DNA of 64,000 nucleotides from an uncultured Marvinbryantia sp. (GTDB taxonomy: Bacteria > Bacillota > Clostridia > Lachnospirales > Lachnospiraceae). The DNA is taken from the NCBI RefSeq assembly GCF_905201705.1, contig NZ_CAJKOX010000007.1:1-64000 (forward strand). Direction: 5' to 3'. The translations under genes and the position numbers were made by a program. A model generated the notes under the pieces. That model was not told where the DNA came from. It saw nothing but the letters and a program-made list of their open reading frames with translations, and ran no database searches. Each line of letters starts with the position of its first letter. Within the stretch, counting starts at the first letter, position 1. Below, piece by piece: positions 1 through 6,827 of this stretch.

Positions 1-80
1 GGGCTGTTTTATGGCAGGGATTCTCTAACATGTCTTGTTTAACTAAATGACATTGGGAGTGAACAGTAACGATAATTGTG

Positions 81-124
81 CAGGGAGAGAGATCCGAAGA
101 ATGGATTTCCCTCCCTGTTTTTGT
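81..124 (+). terminator. Rho-independent terminator of an upstream gene
   Basis: A CAGGGAG arm (81-87) pairs with CTCCCTG (111-117), with extra pairing inside, and is followed by a T-rich run. It probably ends a transcript that starts before the window. Bases 1-80 hold no ORF I can assign. Confidence 0.55.
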
Positions 125-208
125 TGCTGCCGGGTTGGTAATTTCCGGAAGCTGGCCTGCAAAAAGGCGGTATCAGTCCGGTAATCGTAAAATTCCTACA
201 AAATCAAC

Positions 209-237
209 TTGCACAATAAACGATCTCATATTATAAT
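209..237 (+). promoter_or_regulatory. Sigma-A promoter upstream of the Rpn fragment
   Basis: TTGCAC at 209-214 and a perfect TATAAT at 232-237 are separated by 17 bp. The start codon of the Rpn fragment lies about 20 bp downstream, so the fragment could be transcribed on its own. Confidence 0.5.
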
Positions 238-259
238 TTATGTGCAACAAAAAACATAG

Positions 260-610
260 ATGATGGGGGATACCAACCGGGTAATCTTTGACCTGACGGA
301 TCATCTGGAATATTACGACGAATTAAAAAAGAAGGGAGAGAAAGCGAAGGTGTGTAAAGCATTTGAGGACCATTACAAATCGGGCGTGGAAGAAGGAAAA
401 CAATTGGGAATAGAGCAAGGAATAGAGCAAGGCAAACAGCTTGGAATGGAGCAGGGAAGGAAGCTGGGAATTACAGAGGGCATCCGTGCATTGATAGAAA
501 CCTGCCGTAAATTCAGCATATCCCGAAACGATACGCGGAACAGCATCATCAGCCAGTTTCAGATTCCGGAGGAATCGGCGGAAAGGTATATGGCAAAGTA
601 TTGGCAGTAA
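260..610 (+). CDS. C-terminal fragment of an Rpn-family (PD-(D/E)XK) nuclease/transposase-like protein
   Basis: The 116 residues match the tail typical of Rpn (recombination-promoting nuclease, formerly 'putative transposase') proteins: a charged linker, then glycine/glutamine repeats of the EQGIEQGKQLGMEQG kind (about residues 44-67), then a small helical end. The N-terminal nuclease domain with its acidic catalytic residues is absent, and an in-frame TAG sits directly before the first ATG. No good ribosome-binding site is visible. Simplest reading: a decayed gene. Alternative: a stand-alone small C-terminal product, because short internal Rpn products have been described as inhibitors of the full-length nuclease. 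A promoter lies just upstream (209-237). Confidence 0.55.
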   Translation: MMGDTNRVIFDLTDHLEYYDELKKKGEKAKVCKAFEDHYKSGVEEGKQLGIEQGIEQGKQLGMEQGRKLGITEGIRALIETCRKFSISRNDTRNSIISQFQIPEESAERYMAKYWQ

Positions 611-650
611 GTTTATCGTAACAATTTATCTGCTAAATTACAAAAACTTC

Positions 651-681
651 TTGACCTGGAGCAAACTCCAGATGCTATACT
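651..681 (+). promoter_or_regulatory. MerR-type promoter with 19-bp spacer and operator dyad
   Basis: TTGACC (651-656) and TATACT (676-681) are separated by 19 bp. The spacer region carries the perfect dyad CTGGAG-caaa-CTCCAG (656-671). An overlong spacer with a centred dyad is the hallmark of promoters that MerR proteins activate by untwisting DNA. The MerR gene starts 64 bp downstream, so this is very likely its own autoregulated promoter, also serving the reductase. Confidence 0.85.
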
Positions 682-744
682 GCAGAAAACCCAGTATAAA
701 CAGGCAGAAAGCAAAGCTGCTGCCTGTGGAAAGCAGGTGGACAC

Positions 745-1119
745 ATGACGATTTCAGAGGTAAGCCAGAAATACGGGCTGTCGCAGGATACGCTGCGCTA
801 TTATGAAAAGGCGGGCATGATCCCGCCGGTTCACCGCACTTTGGGCGGGCTGCGGGACTATACAGATGAGGACTGCGGTTGGGTGGAGCTTGCCAAATGT
901 ATGCGCAGTGCGGGTGTGCAGGTAGAGGCGATCGCGGAGTATGTGCGGTTGGCGCAGCAGGGAGATAAAACCCTGGCAGATCGCTGTCAGCTTTTAAAGG
1001 AACAGCGCGTGCAGCTTGCAGGGCAGCTGCAGTCGATAGAGGCGGCGATGGAGCGCCTGGATTACAAGATCTCGCGCTACGAGGAGGCTGTGAAAACCGG
1101 TGTGCTGCATTGGGACTAA
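745..1119 (+). CDS. MerR-family transcriptional regulator (AdhR-like)
   Basis: This 124-residue protein has the N-terminal MerR winged helix (about 1-70: TISEVSQKYGLS, then LRYYEKAG), followed by a coiled-coil dimerisation helix (about 75-118). There is no C-terminal metal-binding Cys cluster, so it is not a metal sensor of the MerR/CueR type. The size and the reductase downstream fit the AdhR/YraB-like group that responds to aldehydes or other electrophiles. Two cysteines (in EDCG and AKCM) could act as a redox or electrophile switch; that is inference. The 19-bp-spacer promoter upstream carries the matching dyad. The gene is probably co-transcribed with the reductase 121 bp downstream. Confidence 0.85.
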   Translation: MTISEVSQKYGLSQDTLRYYEKAGMIPPVHRTLGGLRDYTDEDCGWVELAKCMRSAGVQVEAIAEYVRLAQQGDKTLADRCQLLKEQRVQLAGQLQSIEAAMERLDYKISRYEEAVKTGVLHWD

Positions 1120-1240
1120 ACGCTGGCAGACATATCTGGAGAGAACTGCGAAAATGTCGGTTATGCAGGCCGGTGAAGAAGCAGCGGCGTATGGAACGGA
1201 CGGGAGGATGTCCGACGGCAAATAAAAAGGAGGATTTGTG

Positions 1241-2362
1241 ATGATTTACAGAGAGTTTCAGGATTTAAAATTATCAGCGCTTGGTATGGGAGCGATGCGT
1301 CTCCCGGTGGTCGATGGCAACGACAGCGTGATCGACGAGGCGGCGGTAAATGAGATGGTCGCGCATGCTATGGAGCATGGCGTAAATTATTACGACACCG
1401 CGTGGGGATACCACAACGGAAATTCCGAGCTTGTTATGGGAAGAGCGCTTGGCAGGTATCCGCGTGAGAGCTTTTACCTTGCCACAAAGTTTCCGGGCTA
1501 CGACCTGTCAAACATGGATAAGGTAGAAGAGATCTTTGAAAAACAGCTCGAAAAATGCGGTGTGGAGTATTTTGATTTCTATCTCTTCCATAACGTGTGC
1601 GAGATGAATATCGACGCTTACCTTGATCCGAAATACGGTATTTTTGAATATCTGCTGAAGCAGAAGGGAAACGGGCGCATTAAGCACTTGGGCTTTTCCG
1701 CGCATGGCTCCTGCGATGTGATGAAGCGCTTCCTGGAAGCTTATGGAGAGCACATGGAATTTTGTCAGATTCAGTTAAACTATATCGACTGGTCATTCCA
1801 GAACGCGAAAGAAAAGGTAGAGCTTCTGAAGGAATATCATCTGCCGGTGTGGGTGATGGAGCCGCTTCGCGGCGGAAAGCTGGCAAAGCTTTCGGATGAA
1901 AACGAAGCAAAGCTGCATGCACTTCGCCCGGAGGAGGGGATCCCGGCGTGGGCGTTCCGCTTCCTGCAGACACTGCCGGAGGTGACGATGGTGCTTTCCG
2001 GAATGTCAAACGCGGAGCAGTTAAAGGATAACATCCGAACCTTTGGCGCCGACAAGCCCCTTACAGAGAAGGAAATGAAAACGCTCATGGAGATTGCCGG
2101 ACAGATGACAGGCGGCGTGCCGTGTACGGCATGTCATTATTGCACATCGCACTGTCCGCAGGGGCTGGATATTCCAATGCTGCTGAAGCTTTACAACGAG
2201 CATTCCTTCACGGGAGGCGGATTTCTTGCGCCGATGGCGCTGATGGCGGTTCCGAAGGAAAAGCAGCCGGATGCGTGTCTTGGATGCAGAAGCTGCGAGG
2301 CAGTCTGTCCGCAGCAGATCAAAATTTCCGAGGCGCTGGCGGATTTCGCAGCAAAATTGTAA
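1241..2362 (+). CDS. Aldo/keto reductase with C-terminal 4Fe-4S ferredoxin-like domain
   Basis: The AKR barrel (about 1-280) shows the catalytic tetrad Asp52, Tyr57 (DTAWGY), Lys83 (ATKFPG) and His117 (LFHN). The C-terminus adds two CxxCxxCxxxCP motifs, at Cys295-Cys305 and Cys346-Cys356, enough for two 4Fe-4S clusters. Such fused AKRs are common in anaerobes; the natural substrate is usually unknown, and electrons might pass between NAD(P)H, the clusters and a ferredoxin. I chose ATG 1241 rather than GTG 1238 because AAGGAGG ends 7 bp before the ATG. The gene follows the MerR regulator and is its likely target, suggesting aldehyde detoxification. Confidence 0.85.
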   Translation: MIYREFQDLKLSALGMGAMRLPVVDGNDSVIDEAAVNEMVAHAMEHGVNYYDTAWGYHNGNSELVMGRALGRYPRESFYLATKFPGYDLSNMDKVEEIFEKQLEKCGVEYFDFYLFHNVCEMNIDAYLDPKYGIFEYLLKQKGNGRIKHLGFSAHGSCDVMKRFLEAYGEHMEFCQIQLNYIDWSFQNAKEKVELLKEYHLPVWVMEPLRGGKLAKLSDENEAKLHALRPEEGIPAWAFRFLQTLPEVTMVLSGMSNAEQLKDNIRTFGADKPLTEKEMKTLMEIAGQMTGGVPCTACHYCTSHCPQGLDIPMLLKLYNEHSFTGGGFLAPMALMAVPKEKQPDACLGCRSCEAVCPQQIKISEALADFAAKL

Positions 2363-2443
2363 AAATACTTTAACGACAGAACCGCAGAAGGCCGCGGATG
2401 AAAAAATATGCGGTTTTGTTGCTTTGCAGGCGTTTTGGTCGTC

Positions 2444-2495
2444 AGACAGACTCCGCATGGATGTACAAAAATCGTACACTGTGCGGAGTTTGTCT
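2444..2495. repeat. Long inverted repeat upstream of the radical SAM gene
   Basis: A 14-base arm at 2444-2457 pairs with 2482-2495, all Watson-Crick except one G-U. Inside it a GTAC/GTAC stem closes a short loop. No clear T-run follows directly, so it is not an obvious terminator of the reductase gene. It could be a regulator operator or an RNA structure. A candidate promoter starts 2 bp downstream. Confidence 0.6.
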
Positions 2496-2496
2496 A

Positions 2497-2525
2497 TTGA
2501 TGTAAAAAAATGTTCTCTCTAAGAT
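2497..2525 (+). promoter_or_regulatory. Candidate promoter of the radical SAM gene
   Basis: TTGATG (2497-2502) and TAAGAT (2520-2525) are 17 bp apart. The -10 match is only moderate. It lies directly after the 2444-2495 inverted repeat, a position where a bound protein could block polymerase. Confidence 0.4.
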
Positions 2526-2598
2526 AAAGACAGAATGCTTCTCCGCTATTCTTGGGGCGGGAGGGCAAAAATACTGTCTTACACAGGAGGGAATTATC

Positions 2599-3936
2599 AT
2601 GGATGCATCAAACAAAGCTGTGCGTTTTGGACTGAAGAAGGCATTTGATTATATCGGAAAAGATCCGGATACGAATTTCACAAAGCTGATGGATTGGGTG
2701 GACCGATTCGCCGGGGAGGGACCAGACAGCTATGAGCCGCAGCGAAGGGCGTTCCGCCAGGTGATCGAGGATCCTGAAAATAACATGTATCAGCTTCTGA
2801 AAAGTCTCTGGACGGACATCGACGAGGAGGTCCTGAAAGCAACCTTTGAAAATTTTATTCTGAATGCAAATCTGATCGGCTGGCCGCAGCAGGAGCGTCT
2901 GCGCAGACGCTACAACTGCAATATTCCGTGGGCGATCCTGCTTGATCCGACCTCGGCGTGTAATCTGCACTGCACCGGCTGCTGGGCAGCGGAGTATGGC
3001 AACCGGCTGAATTTAAGCTTTGATGAGATCGACTCCATTATCTGCCAGGGCAAGGAGCTGGGCATTTATATGTATATTTACACCGGCGGAGAGCCGCTGA
3101 TGCGAAAGTACGATCTGATCGCACTCTGTCGGAAGCATCATGATTGCCAGTTCCTGGCGTTCACGAATGCGACGCTGATCGACGAGGAGTTTGCGGACAA
3201 GATGCTGGAGGTGAAGAATCTCATTCCGGCGATCAGTGTGGAGGGCTTTGAGGAGGCGACCGACGGGCGCCGCGGAAACGGAACCTTCGGCAGGGTCGTG
3301 CGGGCGATGGAAATTCTGAAACGGAAAAAGCTTCCGTTCGGTATCAGCTGCTGTTACACCAGCCAGAATCTGGATTCCATCAGCAGCGACAGCTACATAG
3401 ATCAGATGATCGCCTGGGGCGCAAAGTTTGTGTGGTATTTTCATTATATGCCGGTTGGAAATGATGCGGTAAAGGAGCTGCTGCCAACGCCGGAGCAGCG
3501 GGAATATATGTATCATAAAATCCGCGAGGTGCGCTCTACGAAGCCGATTTTTGCGATGGATTTCCAGAATGACGGGGAGTACGTGGGCGGATGCATCGCC
3601 GGCGGACGCCGTTACTTCCACATTAATGCCAACGGTGACGCCGATCCGTGCGTATTTATCCATTATTCCAACGCAAATGTCCGTCAGCAGACGCTGCTGG
3701 AGATCCTGCAGTCGCCGATCTTCATGGCTTATCACGAAGGGCAGCCCTTTAACGAAAATCATCTGCGTCCGTGTCCGATGCTGGAAAACCCGCAGATCCT
3801 GCAGGAGATGGTGGAACGGACAGGCGCACATTCCACGGATATGATGTCCCCGGAGAGCGCTTCGCATCTCTGTGAAAAATGCCGGGAATATGCCGAAAAC
3901 TGGACGCCGAAGGCAGAGGAGCTGTGGAAAAAGTAA
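2599..3936 (+). CDS. Radical SAM protein of unknown product
   Basis: This 445-residue protein has the radical SAM cluster motif CNLHCTGC (Cys121, Cys125, Cys128), which binds a 4Fe-4S cluster and S-adenosylmethionine, followed by the glycine-rich YTGGEPL strand. The C-terminal third has further cysteines (GGCIAGG, DPCVF, RPCPM, LCEKC), a SPASM-like pattern that could hold auxiliary clusters. An N-terminal helical extension of about 110 residues precedes the barrel. The start is supported by an AGGAGGG site. No precursor peptide is seen beside it. The neighbours are a TetR regulator and an MMPL exporter, so it may make or modify something exported; the substrate is unknown. Confidence 0.8.
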   Translation: MDASNKAVRFGLKKAFDYIGKDPDTNFTKLMDWVDRFAGEGPDSYEPQRRAFRQVIEDPENNMYQLLKSLWTDIDEEVLKATFENFILNANLIGWPQQERLRRRYNCNIPWAILLDPTSACNLHCTGCWAAEYGNRLNLSFDEIDSIICQGKELGIYMYIYTGGEPLMRKYDLIALCRKHHDCQFLAFTNATLIDEEFADKMLEVKNLIPAISVEGFEEATDGRRGNGTFGRVVRAMEILKRKKLPFGISCCYTSQNLDSISSDSYIDQMIAWGAKFVWYFHYMPVGNDAVKELLPTPEQREYMYHKIREVRSTKPIFAMDFQNDGEYVGGCIAGGRRYFHINANGDADPCVFIHYSNANVRQQTLLEILQSPIFMAYHEGQPFNENHLRPCPMLENPQILQEMVERTGAHSTDMMSPESASHLCEKCREYAENWTPKAEELWKK

Positions 3937-4012
3937 GGGGCAAAAATATCTGGCGGAGCGGCGCAGGCTGTGATAGAATAACGACAGAAAAAGCGAGGTA
4001 TGGGAGGTAAGG

Positions 4013-4573
4013 ATGTCACAGCTTACGGAAAAAGCGATAGAAAAATCGTTCGTTAAACTTTTGAAGGAAGTTCCTTTCGATAAAATTACGGTAAAGGATA
4101 TTGTGGAGGACTGCGGGATCAACCGCAACACCTTCTACTATCACTATGAGGATATTTTTGACCTGCTCCACAGGGTGTTTGAGAAGCGGGCGGCGGAGGT
4201 GCTCGCGGAGGGCATCGCCCAAAATGACTGGCAGGAGAGCTTTCTGCGCTGCACACTGTATGCGCTGGAAAACCGCAAGGAGATCTACCACATTTATAAT
4301 TCCATCGACCGCCGCCAGCTTGAGCATTTTTTGTACCAGGTGGCGGGCGATATTATGCTGTCCTATGTGCGCGCACAGGCGGAGCGCATAAAGGCGCCTG
4401 CGGATGATATCGTGATGATCGCGGATTTCTACAAATGCGCGCTGGTCGGCATCGTGCTGGAATGGCTTGACGATGGTATGAAGCTGGAGCCGGAGGAATT
4501 TATCAGGCGCATCGGGTATCTGCAGGAGGGCAGCATCGCCCGGATGCTCGCGAGGGCGGCGCAGGAAGCGTAG
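4013..4573 (+). CDS. TetR/AcrR-family transcriptional regulator
   Basis: The N-terminal helix-turn-helix (about residues 5-50) includes ITVKDIVEDCGINRNTFYYHYED, the TetR recognition-helix pattern; the rest is the helical ligand domain. The length (186 aa) and HTH resemble the DhaS-like branch. The start follows a GGGAGG site. It sits between the radical SAM gene and the MMPL/heptad-repeat pair, so it likely represses one or both. A terminator follows (4594-4625), so the MMPL genes have a separate transcript. The ligand is unknown. Confidence 0.88.
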   Translation: MSQLTEKAIEKSFVKLLKEVPFDKITVKDIVEDCGINRNTFYYHYEDIFDLLHRVFEKRAAEVLAEGIAQNDWQESFLRCTLYALENRKEIYHIYNSIDRRQLEHFLYQVAGDIMLSYVRAQAERIKAPADDIVMIADFYKCALVGIVLEWLDDGMKLEPEEFIRRIGYLQEGSIARMLARAAQEA

Positions 4574-4593
4574 GTCCTTTAGACAAATCTTTG

Positions 4594-4625
4594 TCCATGC
4601 ACAAAAACTGTGCATGGATTTTTTT
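4594..4625 (+). terminator. Terminator after the TetR gene
   Basis: A perfect 10-bp stem (TCCATGCACA / TGTGCATGGA), a 5-base loop and seven T residues form a strong Rho-independent terminator. Confidence 0.9.
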
Positions 4626-4670
4626 CTGCCCATAGAAAAAACGCCGGGTGTCTGGCATATTAACGAACAG

Positions 4671-4730
4671 AAAGTCCGCGATCATGTGGGAACGGTCTCA
4701 TGGCGTGCTCTTGCCTGGTGACCGGACTTT
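4671..4730. repeat. Spaced inverted repeat upstream of the MMPL gene
   Basis: AAAGTCCG (4671-4678) and CGGACTTT (4723-4730) are perfect complements 44 bp apart, in the leader between the TetR terminator and the MMPL start. It could be a paired operator or a leader RNA stem. No clear promoter was found in this leader. Confidence 0.35.
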
Positions 4731-4759
4731 TACAGCAAAGAGGGAAGGAAGTAGATAGT

Positions 4760-6826
4760 ATGTTGAAGATGGGAGAGAAGATCGTGAAGTATCGTGTTCC
4801 GATTTTCGTTCTCAGCCTGCTGCTTTTGATACCTTCGGCGATCGGTTATATCAATACCAGGATTAATTACGATATCCTATATTATCTGCCGGACAGTATC
4901 GAAACCATGCAGGGACAGGATATTCTGGCGGAGCAGTTCGGGACGGGCGCTTACTCCATGTTTCTGTGCGAGGGCATGGAAAATAAGGACGTCGCGGAGC
5001 TGAAAAAGAAGCTGGAGCAGGTAGATCACGTAGAGAAGGTGGTATGGTATGACAGCATCCTCGATCTGAGCATTCCGATGGAAATGCTGCCGGATAAGGT
5101 GCTGGAGATTTTTAACAAAGACGACACCACCATGATGTTTCTTATTTTTGATACGACGACTTCGGCGGACGAGACCATGGAGGCGATCCGCGAGATCCGC
5201 AGCATTGCCGGAAAGCAGTGCTTTTTAAGCGGAATGTCGGCGATCGTCACGGATACCAAGGATCTGTCGGACAGCGAGGTTGTGATCTATGTTGTCATTG
5301 CCGTGCTGCTCTCGGCGATCGTGCTGGCGGTAACGATGGACTCCTTTTTCATTCCGGTGGTTTTCCTGCTTGGGATCGGAATGGCGATCGTATACAACCT
5401 TGGCAGCAACATTTTCCTGGGAGAGATCTCCTATATCACCAAAGCGCTGACAGCGGTGCTGCAGCTCGGCGTGACGATGGATTATTCCATCTTCCTCTGG
5501 CACAGCTACCAGGAGCAGCTCGGCGTGTTTGAGGACCGCAAAGAGGCGATGGCGCACGCGATCGAAAAGACCTTCAAATCGGTGGCGGGCAGCTCGCTGA
5601 CGACGGTGGCAGGTTTTATCGCACTGTGCTTTATGAGCTTTACGCTCGGTCTTGATCTGGGAATCGTCATGGCAAAGGGCGTTGTGATCGGCGTGCTTTG
5701 CTGCGTCACGGTGCTTCCGTCCATGATCATGATTTTTGACAAAGTGCTGGAAAAAACAAAGCATCGCGCATTTCTGCCCGAGCTGCCGAAGCTCTCGGAT
5801 TTTATTATCCGGTATTACCGCGTTTTTGCAGTGCTGCTCGCCGTGCTGATCCTTCCGGCGGCATACTGCCAGAACCACACGCCGGTATATTACAATCTGG
5901 ATGCCTCGCTGCCGGAGGAGCTTCCGAGCATCCAGGCGAACAATAAGCTGCAGGAGAAATTTGAGATGGGTGCACTGCACATGCTCCTTATTGACAGCAG
6001 CCTGCCGTCGAAGCAGGTGCATGAGATGATGGAGGAGATGGAGCAGGTGGACGGCGTAAAGGGCGTGCTCGGTCTGGAAACGCTGGTCGGCAGCCGTATC
6101 CCAGAAAGCATGATCCCGGATTCTATTAAGGAAATCCTGGAGAATGAAAATTACGAGCTGATGCTGGTAAACAACGAATATAAGGTTGCCACGGATGAGG
6201 TGAACGCGCAGATCGAGGAGCTGAACACGATCCTGAAAAAGTACGATCCGAACGGGATGCTGGTCGGGGAGGCGCCCTGCACGAAGGATCTGATCACCAT
6301 TACCGATCAGGATTTCAAGGTTGTCAGCGCAATATCCATACTGGCGGTGTTTGTGATCATCTGCGTGGTGTTCCGGTCGCTGTTTCTGCCGGTCCTGCTG
6401 GTGGCGGTGATCGAATTTGCGATATTCATCAACCTTGGTATCCCGTATCTGACGGGGACACAGCTTCCGTTTATCGCGTCCATCGTGATCGGAACCATCC
6501 AGCTGGGTGCGACCGTCGACTACGCGATCCTGATGACGAGCCGTTATGAGAAGGAGCGCAGCGGCGGGCTTGGCAAAAAAGAGGCGATCCGGATCGCACA
6601 CCGGTCCAGCATGAAATCCATTATCGTCAGCGCGATCAGCTTCTTTGCGGCGACGTTCGGCGTTGGCATGTACTCCAACATCGACATGATCAGTTCGCTC
6701 TGTTCGCTGATGGCGCGCGGCGCACTGATCAGCATGGTGGTCGTGCTTTGCATGCTGCCGGCGATGTTTATGATATTCGACAAAGTAATCTGCAAAACAA
6801 GCAAGGGCTTTAAGGGGGCAAAATAA
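4760..6826 (+). CDS. MMPL/RND-superfamily membrane transporter
   Basis: This 688-residue protein is made of two similar halves. Each half has one N-terminal transmembrane helix, a soluble extracellular domain and a block of five helices, giving about 12 helices. Each half keeps the conserved helix-4 pattern (LGVTMDYSIFLWHSY and LGATVDYAILMTSRY) whose Asp-Tyr pairs carry protons in MmpL proteins. I start at ATG 4760 (MLKMGEK), after AAGGAAG; an upstream ATG at 4700 would add a 20-residue unhelpful extension. The gene lies 1 bp before the secreted heptad-repeat gene and follows a TetR regulator, so it is probably a regulated exporter of lipid or drug-like molecules. The substrate is not deducible. 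Confidence 0.88.
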   Translation: MLKMGEKIVKYRVPIFVLSLLLLIPSAIGYINTRINYDILYYLPDSIETMQGQDILAEQFGTGAYSMFLCEGMENKDVAELKKKLEQVDHVEKVVWYDSILDLSIPMEMLPDKVLEIFNKDDTTMMFLIFDTTTSADETMEAIREIRSIAGKQCFLSGMSAIVTDTKDLSDSEVVIYVVIAVLLSAIVLAVTMDSFFIPVVFLLGIGMAIVYNLGSNIFLGEISYITKALTAVLQLGVTMDYSIFLWHSYQEQLGVFEDRKEAMAHAIEKTFKSVAGSSLTTVAGFIALCFMSFTLGLDLGIVMAKGVVIGVLCCVTVLPSMIMIFDKVLEKTKHRAFLPELPKLSDFIIRYYRVFAVLLAVLILPAAYCQNHTPVYYNLDASLPEELPSIQANNKLQEKFEMGALHMLLIDSSLPSKQVHEMMEEMEQVDGVKGVLGLETLVGSRIPESMIPDSIKEILENENYELMLVNNEYKVATDEVNAQIEELNTILKKYDPNGMLVGEAPCTKDLITITDQDFKVVSAISILAVFVIICVVFRSLFLPVLLVAVIEFAIFINLGIPYLTGTQLPFIASIVIGTIQLGATVDYAILMTSRYEKERSGGLGKKEAIRIAHRSSMKSIIVSAISFFAATFGVGMYSNIDMISSLCSLMARGALISMVVVLCMLPAMFMIFDKVICKTSKGFKGAK

Positions 6827-6827
6827 T

